Positions 25,023-34,548 of a stretch of DNA of 64,000 nucleotides are shown piece after piece (the first letter of the stretch is position 1; every line of letters begins with the position of its first letter). The DNA is from Anaeromonas sp052088025. GTDB taxonomy: Bacteria; Bacillota; Clostridia; Tissierellales; SIT17. Both the position numbers and the translations under genes were made by a program. Where the stretch lies: assembly GCF_052088025.1 (NCBI RefSeq), contig NZ_JBQCYD010000003.1:1-64000 (forward strand), given 5' to 3'. Below the pieces are notes generated by a model. It did not search any database. It saw nothing but the letters and a program-made list of their open reading frames with translations, and was not told the origin of the DNA.

Positions 25023-25877
25023 TTAATAAATCTCATTTATTTTAAATACATTTTCTTCATGAGTTTTATCATATATCATGCTAAAAACTCTATTAAATTT
25101 ATTTGTCTTATCATCACTTGTTATACTTTCAATTGTCAGATCTACTAATATAGAGTTTTTATAATGATTTATTTTATATTCTTTTATTTTATATTCTTTT
25201 ATGTTTTTATCTACATATTGCATTTCATAATACACTCTACTTTTTTTATCTGTATTTCTAAATAATGTAGATAACTTAGAAAGATCTTTATTGTTTAATA
25301 TTTCATAATATTTTTCTATTGTATCAAATGGATCATTATATTCATCTTTTACTATTAAATCACTATATTTGATTGGATTTTCTATACTAAATATATTTGA
25401 TAAAACTTCTTGTTTTTCTCCATCTATTAGAATTTGAACTGAATTTATAGAGTCTAATCCAGTCATAGTATTTACAATAGAATATATAAGTAATACTTCT
25501 TCCTTTTCTGTGAAATCATTTTTCTTTATATCATTAGAAAAATTTATATAGGCAATTTGGTTTTCTATATCTATTGATCTAACTCTTGTATCATTTGGTA
25601 TTATATTATTTATATGATCATCAGCTATACCACTTATTAATTTCTCTAATACTTCTATTTCTATTTTTCTTGTTATATCTTTAATTGTTATATTTTTTAT
25701 GACAAGTTTTTCATTGTATTCATCTGGATAATATAAGTCTATATTAAAATTATCTTCTATGGGATTAGGCGTTATTATAGGAGTATTCCCATCTAGAATT
25801 TCTCTATCATCATATCTTTCACAAGCACTTATTATAATTGTTAAAAATATTATAATAAAAAGAAAATTTTTCTTCAT
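25023..25877 (-). CDS. GerMN-domain lipoprotein
   Basis: 284 residues. A lipoprotein signal peptide with lipobox I-S-A-C places the mature protein on the outer face of the membrane. A GerMN domain spans about residues 65-170 (pattern R-S-I-D-I-E-N-Q-I-A-Y-I-N-F-S and L-L-I-Y-S-I-V-N-T). The C-terminal ~100 residues are not recognised. It is encoded 18 bases after the histidine kinase, recalling the MtrA-MtrB-LpqB layout of Actinobacteria, where LpqB also carries GerMN. A role in modulating the sensor is inferred. Confidence 0.75.
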   Translation of the reverse strand: MKKNFLFIIIFLTIIISACERYDDREILDGNTPIITPNPIEDNFNIDLYYPDEYNEKLVIKNITIKDITRKIEIEVLEKLISGIADDHINNIIPNDTRVRSIDIENQIAYINFSNDIKKNDFTEKEEVLLIYSIVNTMTGLDSINSVQILIDGEKQEVLSNIFSIENPIKYSDLIVKDEYNDPFDTIEKYYEILNNKDLSKLSTLFRNTDKKSRVYYEMQYVDKNIKEYKIKEYKINHYKNSILVDLTIESITSDDKTNKFNRVFSMIYDKTHEENVFKINEIY

Positions 25878-25895
25878 TTATTTCAACTCCTTATC

Positions 25896-27350
25896 TTATA
25901 CAATAGTGTCATTTAATGGTAATTTTATATAAAAGGAAGTTCCTTTATTTATCTCACTTTTAACTTCTATTTTACCTTGATGTAGGATTACTATTTGATT
26001 TGCTATTGCAAGTCCTAAACCTGTACCTCCTGTATTTCTTGTTCTAGCTTTATCTACCCTATAAAACCTTTCAAAAATATGTTCTAAATCCTTTTCTGGT
26101 ATTCCTATTCCATCATCTGTGATTTCAATGATAACATCTTTGTTTTTTGAATATAATGAAACATCTATAGCACCATTTTCTGGAGTGTACTTAATAGCGT
26201 TGTGCAAAATATTTATAATAGCTTGTTGAATTTTATTTTTATCTAAATTTATTTGAATTTTATTAAATTCATTATATTTTAATGTGATATTTTTCTCTTT
26301 AGCTAAAGGATTTAATCTACTTATTATTTTTTCTAATAAGTGATTTATATAAGTTGCCTTGTAGTTTAAATTTAGTTTTTCTTTATCTAAATCAACTAAT
26401 GATAATAAGTCATCAATTATATTATTTAATCTATCTACTTCAGAGTCAATATCAGATAAAAATTCTTTATATATTTCTTCATCTACTTTATCTTGATGTA
26501 ATAATGAACCTGATAATAACTTTATTGAACTTAAGGGTGTTCTAAGTTCATGACTTACATTTGCCACAAAATCTTTTCTTTGTAAATCCACTTGATCAAG
26601 CTTGGTACTCATTATATTAAAAGCATTAGCTAATTGTTTGAATTCATCATTAGTTTTAATTTCAACTCTTTGATTCAAATTACCACGAGCCATATTCATT
26701 ATGGCATTGGTAAATTTTTGTATGGGTTTTGAGAAGATATTTGCAAGTATAAAGCTAATTACAGCTATAGATATAATAGATATAATAGATATCAAATATA
26801 GTGCTTTTTTTATATCATCTACTCGTGTGTAAATATTATCTATAGAAGTTGAGGTAAGTACTGCGCCTTCTATCTTGCCGTTTAAGATAAGAGGAACTGA
26901 TGTATACATTATATGTCCATATTTTTTATAATAATATTCATTAGATAAGCTTTTTCCTTTTAATGCAGAATTCACTTCACTATGATTAAATTTTTCCCCT
27001 TCAAATTCTTCCTTTGAATCTATTGTCACAGTTTTTTCTTCATCTAATATAATTATCCTTGAATTAATTTCTTTACTATAGTTTATAACTTCATTTTTTA
27101 TTATTTCATATATTATAGAATTAGATCTAGATTCATTAGAATAATCAATATCATTTGCTATAATATTAGTTTTTGCTAACATATCTATATTTTTTTCTTG
27201 TAAATATATGTTAGTAATAGTCTTTGTAATAAATATATTTATAACAATTAACAATAAAATAACTAATAATAAATAGGTGGAAACAAGTTTCCACCTTATA
27301 CTAATAAATTTTGTTTTTTTATTTGTTTTTGCCCCTAAAATAGTAACCAA
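25896..27350 (-). CDS. Sensor histidine kinase (WalK/PhoR-like)
   Basis: The body comprises a membrane segment, an extracellular sensor of ~130 residues, a second membrane segment, HAMP, HisKA with the phospho-acceptor in N-V-S-H-E-L-R-T-P, and HATPase with D-D-G-I-G-I-P and G-T-G-L-G-L-A. The frame is open to 27428, but that would overlap the response regulator by 110 bases. No ATG with a ribosome site exists near the regulator's stop. The best candidates are TTG at 27350 or ATT at 27341, the latter nine bases after GGGGAG. The start is therefore uncertain. Cognate partner of the upstream regulator. Confidence 0.88.
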   Translation of the reverse strand: MVTILGAKTNKKTKFISIRWKLVSTYLLLVILLLIVINIFITKTITNIYLQEKNIDMLAKTNIIANDIDYSNESRSNSIIYEIIKNEVINYSKEINSRIIILDEEKTVTIDSKEEFEGEKFNHSEVNSALKGKSLSNEYYYKKYGHIMYTSVPLILNGKIEGAVLTSTSIDNIYTRVDDIKKALYLISIISIISIAVISFILANIFSKPIQKFTNAIMNMARGNLNQRVEIKTNDEFKQLANAFNIMSTKLDQVDLQRKDFVANVSHELRTPLSSIKLLSGSLLHQDKVDEEIYKEFLSDIDSEVDRLNNIIDDLLSLVDLDKEKLNLNYKATYINHLLEKIISRLNPLAKEKNITLKYNEFNKIQINLDKNKIQQAIINILHNAIKYTPENGAIDVSLYSKNKDVIIEITDDGIGIPEKDLEHIFERFYRVDKARTRNTGGTGLGLAIANQIVILHQGKIEVKSEINKGTSFYIKLPLNDTIV

Positions 27351-28014
27351 CTCCCCATTTTGTAAGGATGTATTCAGCTTGTGATGAATTTTTTTCGATT
27401 TTTTCTCTAAGTCTTCTGATATGAACATCTACTGTTCTTAAATCACCAAAATATTCATAACTCCATATTATTTCAAGTAATTCTTCCCTTGTAAATATCT
27501 TGCCTGGATTTGTAGCTAGCAATAAAAGTAAATCAAATTCCTTTGCTGTTAAATTGACATCCTTACCCTCTATTGAAACTTTTCTACCAAGTGTATTTAT
27601 AGTAAAATCATCAACTTGAATCACTTGATCTTGAACTTTACTATTTTTGTTTACAGCTCTTCTTAAAATAGCTTTAATTCTTGCTTTTAATTCTAAAATG
27701 TTAAAGGGCTTTGTTAAATAATCATCTGCACCATATTCAAGTCCTAAAATTTTGTTCATATCTTCACCTTTTGCAGTTAACATTATTATAGGAACTGTTG
27801 AACTTTCTCTTATCTTTTGACACACTTCCAAACCATCCATTTCTGGAAGCATTAAATCTAATATAATTAGATCAAATTCATTTTCTGTTGCTTTCTTAAG
27901 TCCTTCTTTTCCATCAAAAGCTGTATCTATTTCATAGTTATCTTGTTCAAGGCTATATTTTAGACCTTTAACTAATAAAGCTTCATCATCTACAATGAGT
28001 ATTTTACTATCCAT
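27319..28014 (-). CDS. OmpR-family response regulator
   Basis: About 231 residues. The receiver domain has the acidic pair in V-D-D-E, the phospho-acceptor in D-L-I-I-L-D-L-M-L-P and the switch lysine in Y-L-T-K-P-F. The C-terminal winged helix ends R-T-V-D-V-H-I-R-R-L-R-E-K-I and W-G-V-G-Y-Y-F, like WalR/PhoP. The start at 28014 is chosen for eight-base spacing from GAGG; in-frame GTG (28023) and ATG (28020) lie nearer the site. It follows selB by ~37 bases. Confidence 0.93.
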   Translation of the reverse strand: MDSKILIVDDEALLVKGLKYSLEQDNYEIDTAFDGKEGLKKATENEFDLIILDLMLPEMDGLEVCQKIRESSTVPIIMLTAKGEDMNKILGLEYGADDYLTKPFNILELKARIKAILRRAVNKNSKVQDQVIQVDDFTINTLGRKVSIEGKDVNLTAKEFDLLLLLATNPGKIFTREELLEIIWSYEYFGDLRTVDVHIRRLREKIEKNSSQAEYILTKWGVGYYFRGKNK

Positions 28015-28051
28015 TTCCATCACCTCAAATTAATTTTTCTCTTCATTTATA

Positions 28052-29968
28052 TTAAAATAATATCCTCTTACCTTTAATTCTTTTAGTAATTTTTCTTCTA
28101 TCAAAATCTTCTAACAATACAATAGCAATCTTTCTACTTGTATTTAAAGCATCTCTAAAATCCCCTAAAGAAATTGATTCATTTTCTTTTAAATATTCCT
28201 TTAAAACACTTATAGATTTTTCATAATAAACTTTAGAGATTATTAAATCTTCATTTAATAAAACTAAATCCTCAGATTGAATCATGGCATTTATTGTTTT
28301 TGAAATATCTTGATTTTTATAGTCTAATATATTGATTATATCACTAATCTTTGGAGTATTAAATTTTTCTTTTAGCATTAAATCATTTATATCATTTTTT
28401 ATGCTTTTTTCTGATTCACTAAATTCTATTTCAAAATCTTTTAAAGATATAAATAAATCATTTTGTTTTAAAATATCATCATCTATTAATTTATCAATAA
28501 AAAGTTCCCCTAATTTAGGTTTTATATTAAAAAAGTATTTACTTCTTAATTCTTCTCTTAAAACACCCTTTTTTAAAGAATTTTTTTCATGATATTTATT
28601 TAAAAATTCTTTTATATCATCTTTTATTTTATTGAAATAATCAATATGAATAAAAGATTGTGTGTCTGATAGTTTGAAAGCTACTATTTTTTCTTCACCT
28701 ATTAATTTTTTTATATTTTTTTTTATTTCTTCTTCTTTTGTAACAAGCTCAATTGATAAATCTTTTATAGATGCAAATTCTCTACTTCTTTCTTTGATAC
28801 TTTCTTCTAAAATTTTTACCTTATTTCCAGTTTCTCTATTTTTTAATTCTTCTATTATATCTGCTTTAAATCTTTTTTTCTTTGATGGATTATTATCTAA
28901 TACTATTCCTCCACCTACAGTAGTCATAGGTGAGTAAAATCTCACTATAAATCTATCGCCTATCTTAGATGAAGTTAAACTTTCAAGTCTTAGTTGTACA
29001 TAACCACTTTCTCCAGGAGTTAAGTTTTCCTTATCTAGTACAACTGCTCTTGCTAGTATTTCTTCAGTACCTAAATATAACCTTAACCTTGTTCTATTTT
29101 CTATTATCCATGGTGAATTATCTAAAACATTCAATTTAACATCAAGCATTCTGGTGTTTACCATAGAATCTGGAAGTGATATTATATTTCCTTTTTCTAT
29201 TTCTGATTTTTTTACACCTACTATATTAACAGCAACTCTTTGACCTGCAATTGCAGTTTCGGAATTCTCTCCATGAACCTGTATTGATCTTATTCTAGCC
29301 TTTAGCCCTTTAGGATAAATTTCTACTTCATCACTTATTTTTAAATTTCCTTGTAACAAAGTACCAGTAATTATAGTTCCAAAACCAGTAAGTGTAAATA
29401 CTCTATCTATTGGTAACCTTGGAATATTTTCTATATCCCTATCTTCTATTTCACCCGTTAAAACATCAATTTCTTCTGCTAATTTATCTAATCCTTTGTT
29501 CTTGGTAGAAGAAATTTCAATTATTTTTGAATCTTTCAAGAAAGTATTTTCTACACTTTCATAAATATCTTCTTTTACAAGTTCTATCCAATCACTATCA
29601 ACCAAATCAGTCTTAGTTAATGCTATTATACCTTTTTTTATATTTAAAAGATTAAGTATATTAAGATGTTCTATAGTTTGAGGCATCATGCCTTCATCTG
29701 CTGCAACTACTAGAATTACAACATCCATTCCACTTACACCTGCTAACATATTCTTTATGAATTTTTCATGTCCTGGTACATCTATTATTCCAGCACGTCT
29801 ACCACTTGGTAGATCAAAATACGTAAAGCCAAGCTCTATTGATATACCTCTATCCTTTTCCTGTTTTAAATTGTCAGTTTCTCTGCCTGTTAGTGCTTTA
29901 ATAAGGGTTGTTTTACCATGATCAATATGTCCTGCTGTTCCTATAATAACGTTTTTCAAACTATTCAC
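28052..29968 (-). CDS. selB: Selenocysteine-specific elongation factor SelB
   Basis: GTPase that delivers Sec-tRNA to UGA codons marked by a SECIS hairpin. 638 residues. The N-terminal G domain has G-T-A-G-H-I-D-H-G-K-T-T, D-V-P-G-H-E and T-K-T-D. Two translation-factor barrels follow, then a C-terminal region of winged helices that binds SECIS RNA. Its ATG overlaps the end of selA by eight bases. Confidence 0.97.
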   Translation of the reverse strand: MNSLKNVIIGTAGHIDHGKTTLIKALTGRETDNLKQEKDRGISIELGFTYFDLPSGRRAGIIDVPGHEKFIKNMLAGVSGMDVVILVVAADEGMMPQTIEHLNILNLLNIKKGIIALTKTDLVDSDWIELVKEDIYESVENTFLKDSKIIEISSTKNKGLDKLAEEIDVLTGEIEDRDIENIPRLPIDRVFTLTGFGTIITGTLLQGNLKISDEVEIYPKGLKARIRSIQVHGENSETAIAGQRVAVNIVGVKKSEIEKGNIISLPDSMVNTRMLDVKLNVLDNSPWIIENRTRLRLYLGTEEILARAVVLDKENLTPGESGYVQLRLESLTSSKIGDRFIVRFYSPMTTVGGGIVLDNNPSKKKRFKADIIEELKNRETGNKVKILEESIKERSREFASIKDLSIELVTKEEEIKKNIKKLIGEEKIVAFKLSDTQSFIHIDYFNKIKDDIKEFLNKYHEKNSLKKGVLREELRSKYFFNIKPKLGELFIDKLIDDDILKQNDLFISLKDFEIEFSESEKSIKNDINDLMLKEKFNTPKISDIINILDYKNQDISKTINAMIQSEDLVLLNEDLIISKVYYEKSISVLKEYLKENESISLGDFRDALNTSRKIAIVLLEDFDRRKITKRIKGKRILF

Positions 29969-31373
29969 CTCTATAATTATTTATTGCCCATTTAATTCCC
30001 TCAGATATAACTTGTATTTCATCTTCTCTTACTGTTCTTAGATCTATATATAGTTCATCATTTTTAATCCTTCCAACTATAGGAGGATTAAAATTTCTCA
30101 AACTTTCTTCAACTTTGTTCATCTTTTTATCTAATGATTTTATGATTATTACTTTTGTTTTTATTTGCTCAAGTGGTAATGATCCTCCACCTACTTGAGA
30201 GAAGTCATCTTTTATTTGTATTTTTATATTTTTTATATTAATTAATAAATCATATAATTTTTTAGCCTTATTTTCTATTTCTTCAATATTCATAGTAAGC
30301 ATCTTTAATGTCTCGATGTTTTTTATAGCCTTATCTTCATCTAAATATTCTCTTAAAGTAAGTTCAAGTGCAGCTAATGTCATTTTATCAACTCTAAGTG
30401 CTCGTGTAAGTTGATTCTTTTTCATTTTTTCTATTAGATTCTTTTTACCTACTATTATTCCAGCTTGAGGCCCACCTAATAATTTATCTCCACTAAAACT
30501 AACTATATCTACGCCCTTTTCTATAGATTCTTGGACTGTAGGTTCATAACTCAATCCATATTTGCTTAAATCAATAAGTACCCCACTACCTATATCTTCT
30601 ACTACCGGAATATTGTTTTTCCTTCCTATTTCTACTAGTGATTCTAAATCTACACTTTCTGTAAATCCTAGTATTTTATAATTACTTGTGTGAACCTTTA
30701 GTAAAAGTCCAGTTTCCTCATTTATTTCTCTTTCATAGTCAAATTCATGTGTTTTATTTGTAGTGCCTACATCAACTAAATGAGCTCCACTTTCTTTCAT
30801 AACATCAGGGATTCTAAAAGAACCTCCTATTTCAACCAATTCACCACGAGATACTATAACTTCCTTTTTTTTAGCTAGACTAGATAATATAAGCATAACA
30901 GCTGAAGCATTGTTATTAACTACAAGGCTTGCCTCTGCACCTGTTATTCTACATATAATATCTTCTATATGACTATATCTTGAACCTCTTTTACCTTCTT
31001 TTAAATCATATTCTAAATTAGAGTAATTTGATGAAGTTTCTATTACTTTTTCCATTATCTCTTTTGATATTAAAGATCTTCCTAAATTAGTGTGTATGAC
31101 TGTTCCGGTTGCATTTATAAGTTTTTTAAGCTTTGGTTTTATTTTATCTTTCGCAGATTTGATTATTATTTGGCTTATATTATCTATATTTTCATATAAA
31201 TTTTCTTTTTTTATATTATTTGAGATATCAAATCTGAATTTATCTAGAGTATCTCTTATGGATTCTATGATAATCTCTCTTGGGAGATATTCTAGAGCTT
31301 CCTTTATCTTTTCTTTTTCTAAAATATCATCTACTTTAGGTAAAGATCTAAATAATTCTTTTTTATCTGTCAT
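29961..31373 (-). CDS. selA: L-seryl-tRNA(Sec) selenium transferase
   Basis: PLP enzyme converting Ser-tRNA(Sec) to Sec-tRNA(Sec) using selenophosphate from SelD. 470 residues, usual length. The PLP lysine is Lys297 in S-F-S-G-D-K-L-L-G-G-P-Q-A-G, and the N-terminal N-A-T-G-T-V-I-H-T-N-L-G-R pattern is present. It is eleven bases from selD and overlaps selB, so selD-selA-selB is clearly one operon. Confidence 0.97.
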   Translation of the reverse strand: MTDKKELFRSLPKVDDILEKEKIKEALEYLPREIIIESIRDTLDKFRFDISNNIKKENLYENIDNISQIIIKSAKDKIKPKLKKLINATGTVIHTNLGRSLISKEIMEKVIETSSNYSNLEYDLKEGKRGSRYSHIEDIICRITGAEASLVVNNNASAVMLILSSLAKKKEVIVSRGELVEIGGSFRIPDVMKESGAHLVDVGTTNKTHEFDYEREINEETGLLLKVHTSNYKILGFTESVDLESLVEIGRKNNIPVVEDIGSGVLIDLSKYGLSYEPTVQESIEKGVDIVSFSGDKLLGGPQAGIIVGKKNLIEKMKKNQLTRALRVDKMTLAALELTLREYLDEDKAIKNIETLKMLTMNIEEIENKAKKLYDLLINIKNIKIQIKDDFSQVGGGSLPLEQIKTKVIIIKSLDKKMNKVEESLRNFNPPIVGRIKNDELYIDLRTVREDEIQVISEGIKWAINNYRGE

Positions 31374-31384
31374 TACCTCACCTC

Positions 31385-32422
31385 TTATTCTACAACTATA
31401 TAATGATCTTGCTTTGCGAGTACTCTTCCTACTAGCCTATATTCTGTATCTAGGTCTTTTAATTTTTCCATTAATCCATCTTTTTTTTCTTTAGATACAG
31501 ATATTAATAATCCTCCTGATGTTTGAGGATCAAATAATATATCTCTTAAAGGTTCTGATACATCTTCACTTATTTTTACATTATCTCCTATAAAAGTTTT
31601 ATTATTATATGCTCCTTCAGGTATTATTCCCATATTTGCAAGTTCATAAGCTTCTTCTATGAAATGTACTTTGTCTGAGTAAAAAACAAAAGTTTTGTTA
31701 CTTCCCTTTGCCATTTCAAGTCCATGTCCTAAAAAGCCAAAACCTGTAACATCTGTAGCACTATTTACTCCAACTTCCATCATAGAATCTTTTGCCTTTT
31801 TGTTTAATGTAGTCATAGTTTTTATAGCTTCTTTATATCCATTTTCACTAGCCATATCAGCCTTTATTGCAGTATTTAATATTCCAATTCCAAGTGGCTT
31901 TGTAAGAATTAGATAGTCTCCTTCTTTTGCACTACTATTTCTTACAACATCTTTTGGATTTATAAATCCTGTAACTGAAAGCCCATATTTAGGTTCATCA
32001 TCTTCTATGGTATGTCCACCTACTATTAGTGCTCCTGCTTCTAATACTTTATCATTTCCACCTTTTAATATTTCTGTCATTACATCAGCTGATAAACAAT
32101 TTGGAAATGCAATGATATTCATTGCAAGTTTTGGATCTGATCCCATAGCATAAATATCACTCATAGAATTTGCTGCAGCAATTTGTCCAAATACATATGG
32201 ATCATCTACAACTGGTGTAAAAAAATCAACTGTTTGAATTATTGCAGTATCATCATTTATCTTATATACTGCTCCATCATCTGAAGTATCTATCCCAACT
32301 ATTAAATTAGGATCGACATTTTTAGGTATATGACACAAAACTTGTGCCAAGGTCTCAGGACCTATTTTACCTGCTCAGCCAGAAGCAGATGTCATTTGTG
32401 TAAGTCTAAGTTCTTCTTTCAT
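31385..32422 (-). CDS. selD: Selenide, water dikinase, a UGA-encoded selenoprotein
   Basis: Makes selenophosphate from selenide and ATP. A plain ORF reading starts only at 32350 and lacks the N-terminus. Reading upstream in frame gives M-K-E-E-L-R-L-T-Q-M-T-S-A-S-G-[UGA]-A-G-K-I-G-P-E-T, the normal SelD start, with TGA (32375-32377) at codon 16, where other SelD proteins have Cys or Sec. True length is 345 residues. A hairpin just after the UGA is a SECIS candidate. Later motifs include G-G-H-T-I-E-D and F-D-P-Q-T-S-G-G. Its synthesis needs the sel products encoded next to it. Confidence 0.96.
32348..32377 (-). promoter_or_regulatory. UGA codon with candidate SECIS hairpin in selD
   Basis: The UGA occupies 32377-32375. 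From 14 bases after its first base the mRNA forms AGGTC-CTGA-GACCT, a 5-bp stem with a 4-base loop (32363-32350). This is at the distance expected of a bacterial SECIS element recognised by SelB. Confidence 0.65.
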
Positions 32423-32438
32423 ATATATTACTTCCTTT

Positions 32439-33074
32439 CTAAATCGTAAGTTTATTCTTTATATTTTCAAAAGTTTTTTCTCCAATTCCATCTACATTCA
32501 TTATATCTTCTATCTTTATGAATTTAGTCTTAGCTCTATATTCTATAATATTATTTGCCTTTACTTTGCCTATTCCAGGAAGTGATTCTAAACTTGCATT
32601 ATCAGCAGTATTAATATTTATTTTTGAACTATCATCTGCTGGATTTCCTTCATGAGTCTGTGTGTTTTGATCACTTTCATTATTTATTATTTCTTCTTCT
32701 CCAATTTTATAGATATGAATCTTTTCTTCATCAACAATTTTTTTAGCTAAATTAACCTTATTTATATCAGCTTCTTGTGTAAGTCCACCTGCAATTTCTA
32801 CAGCATCATTGACTCTACTTTCAGCTTCTAATGTAAATATTCCAGGATTATTTACTGCTCCACTTATATGGATTACAATATCTGCTAAGTCTACTTGAAG
32901 ATCCTCTTCTTTAGTCTCTATTTCATTTTCCAAATTAGAATTGTCTAAGTTTGTAGAAGCTTCATAAACTATATCCTCTTCCCTATCCATTAGTAAATTA
33001 AATCCTATTACACCTATGACAAGTATAACTAATATAAGTATAACTATTTGCTCCTTTTTTGTAAAGCTTGGCAT
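32439..33074 (-). CDS. comEA: Competence protein ComEA (DNA receptor)
   Basis: 211 residues. One N-terminal membrane anchor (about 8-27), a linker rich in Asp/Glu/Asn, an SLBB domain (I-H-I-S-G-A-V-N-N-P-G-I-F), a second polar linker and a C-terminal helix-hairpin-helix pair (I-N-I-N-T-A-D, L-P-G-I-G-K-V-K-A). It binds double-stranded DNA outside the membrane for uptake through ComEC. It lies 16 bases upstream of selD on the same strand rather than beside comEC. Confidence 0.92.
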   Translation of the reverse strand: MPSFTKKEQIVILILVILVIGVIGFNLLMDREEDIVYEASTNLDNSNLENEIETKEEDLQVDLADIVIHISGAVNNPGIFTLEAESRVNDAVEIAGGLTQEADINKVNLAKKIVDEEKIHIYKIGEEEIINNESDQNTQTHEGNPADDSSKININTADNASLESLPGIGKVKANNIIEYRAKTKFIKIEDIMNVDGIGEKTFENIKNKLTI

Positions 33075-33195
33075 AATTTAACCCCCTTAAATCAATACAA
33101 TATAGTTATACTTCTACAAAAAAATACAAATTCCTTTAAAATTTATATAATAATTTTAAAAAAGTATTTTTTTGTTTAAAATCTATGCTATTTTC

Positions 33196-33204
33196 TGTTA
33201 TACT
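33196..33204 (+). promoter_or_regulatory. Extended -10 promoter of dacF
   Basis: TGTTATACT is an extended -10 (TGnTATACT) about 30 bases before the dacF start. A weak TTAAAA lies 17 bases upstream. Confidence 0.5.
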
Positions 33205-33235
33205 ATATAATATCTAAATATAAGAAGGTGGAAAA

Positions 33236-34522
33236 TTGAAAAAAAGTATAGTTATAATTGTAATAATGCTCATATTGAATTTGAACTTAGCAGTATATGG
33301 ACAAAGTAATGATTTATTAAAGGATGATATAAATGCACAATCAGCCATTTTAATTAATGGAGAAACAGGTGAAATATTATTTGAAAAAAACATGCATAAA
33401 AAAATGTATCCAGCCAGTACTACAAAAATACTTACTGGTATACTTGCTCTTGAACAAGGTGACTTAGATAAAATTGTAACTGTAGATGATAAGACACCTT
33501 TTGAAATTGATGGTACGCATATAGCTCTTGAACCAGGAGAAGAACTTCGCTTTAAAGAACTTTTAAATGCAATGCTCATAGAATCAGCCAATGATGCTGC
33601 TCTAGTACTTGCAAAAGATATGGCAGGAAGTGTAGAGGATTTTTCTAAATTAATGAATGAAAAAGCAAAGGAAATTGGAGCAATTAATTCTAATTTTGTA
33701 AATCCAAATGGACTCCCTGATGAAGACCATATTTCTACAGCTTATGATTTAGCTATGATTGCTAAATATGGTATGAAAAACAAGCAATTTAGAAATATAG
33801 TGAAAAATTATCAGTACAGTATAGAAGCTACTAACATGAAAAACGAAAGAAGAAATATGCAATCTGTAAATAAATTATTATATAGTAATCAAAAAATAAA
33901 TTTAGATGGCAATTACATAGATATAAAGTATGATGGAGCAATAGGGGTTAAAACAGGATATACAAAAGATGCAGGAAATTGTCTAGTATCTGCTGCAAAA
34001 AGAGATGGAAAAATGCTAATATCTGTAGTTTTAAAATCACAAGGAACTAATTTATGGATAGATACACATAAACTTTTAAATCATGGTTTCAATGATTTTG
34101 ATAAAAAAATATTGGGTTTTAAAAATGAATTCGTGAAAAATATTGATATAAATAATGGAGATAAGGATTTTGTTACAGGAGTTATTTCAGAAGATGTTTC
34201 AGTTTCATTAAAAAGTGATATGAAAAATGATATATCTAAGAAAATTAAAATAAATGACAATATAAGAGCTCCTATTGAAAAGGGTGAAGTCTTAGGCAGT
34301 ATTGAGTATATTAATGATGAAAAGATTATAGAGAGTGTAAATATAGTCTCAGCAGAAGAAATAAGTCTCATAGCAGGTTATGAAAAAACTCTTTCTGCTT
34401 CTCTATTTAATGATTTTAATATATGGTGGATTGTAATTATTCTTTTTTTATTTTTGATTTTAAGAATTAACATACTCAGAAAAAGACGAAAAAAGAGAAA
34501 AAGAAAGAAAAGAAAAATATAA
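33236..34522 (+). CDS. dacF: D-alanyl-D-alanine carboxypeptidase (DacF type)
   Basis: Trims the terminal D-Ala from peptidoglycan stem peptides. 428 residues. Signal peptide (1-22), peptidase S11 domain with S61-T-T-K64, S117-A-N119 and K239-T-G241, a C-terminal beta domain, and a membrane anchor at about 397-414 followed by a very basic tail. The start is TTG, after AGAAGGTGG. The gene name among DacA/DacB/DacF paralogues is not certain. It is a single gene, divergent from comEA. Confidence 0.92.
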   Translation: MKKSIVIIVIMLILNLNLAVYGQSNDLLKDDINAQSAILINGETGEILFEKNMHKKMYPASTTKILTGILALEQGDLDKIVTVDDKTPFEIDGTHIALEPGEELRFKELLNAMLIESANDAALVLAKDMAGSVEDFSKLMNEKAKEIGAINSNFVNPNGLPDEDHISTAYDLAMIAKYGMKNKQFRNIVKNYQYSIEATNMKNERRNMQSVNKLLYSNQKINLDGNYIDIKYDGAIGVKTGYTKDAGNCLVSAAKRDGKMLISVVLKSQGTNLWIDTHKLLNHGFNDFDKKILGFKNEFVKNIDINNGDKDFVTGVISEDVSVSLKSDMKNDISKKIKINDNIRAPIEKGEVLGSIEYINDEKIIESVNIVSAEEISLIAGYEKTLSASLFNDFNIWWIVIILFLFLILRINILRKRRKKRKRKKRKI

Positions 34523-34548
34523 AGAAGGCTCAATCTTGAGCCTTCTTT
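34521..34548. terminator. Bidirectional terminator
   Basis: The inverted repeat AAAGAAGGCTCAA / TTGAGCCTTCTTT has a 2-base centre. It lies between dacF and the convergent regulator gene. Confidence 0.9.

Noticed and set aside
31385..32350. A selD gene starting at 32350 without its N-terminus (possible truncation or frameshift)
   Set aside because: Reading in frame through TGA at 32375-32377 restores the full conserved SelD N-terminus with its own ATG; it is selenocysteine recoding, not damage.
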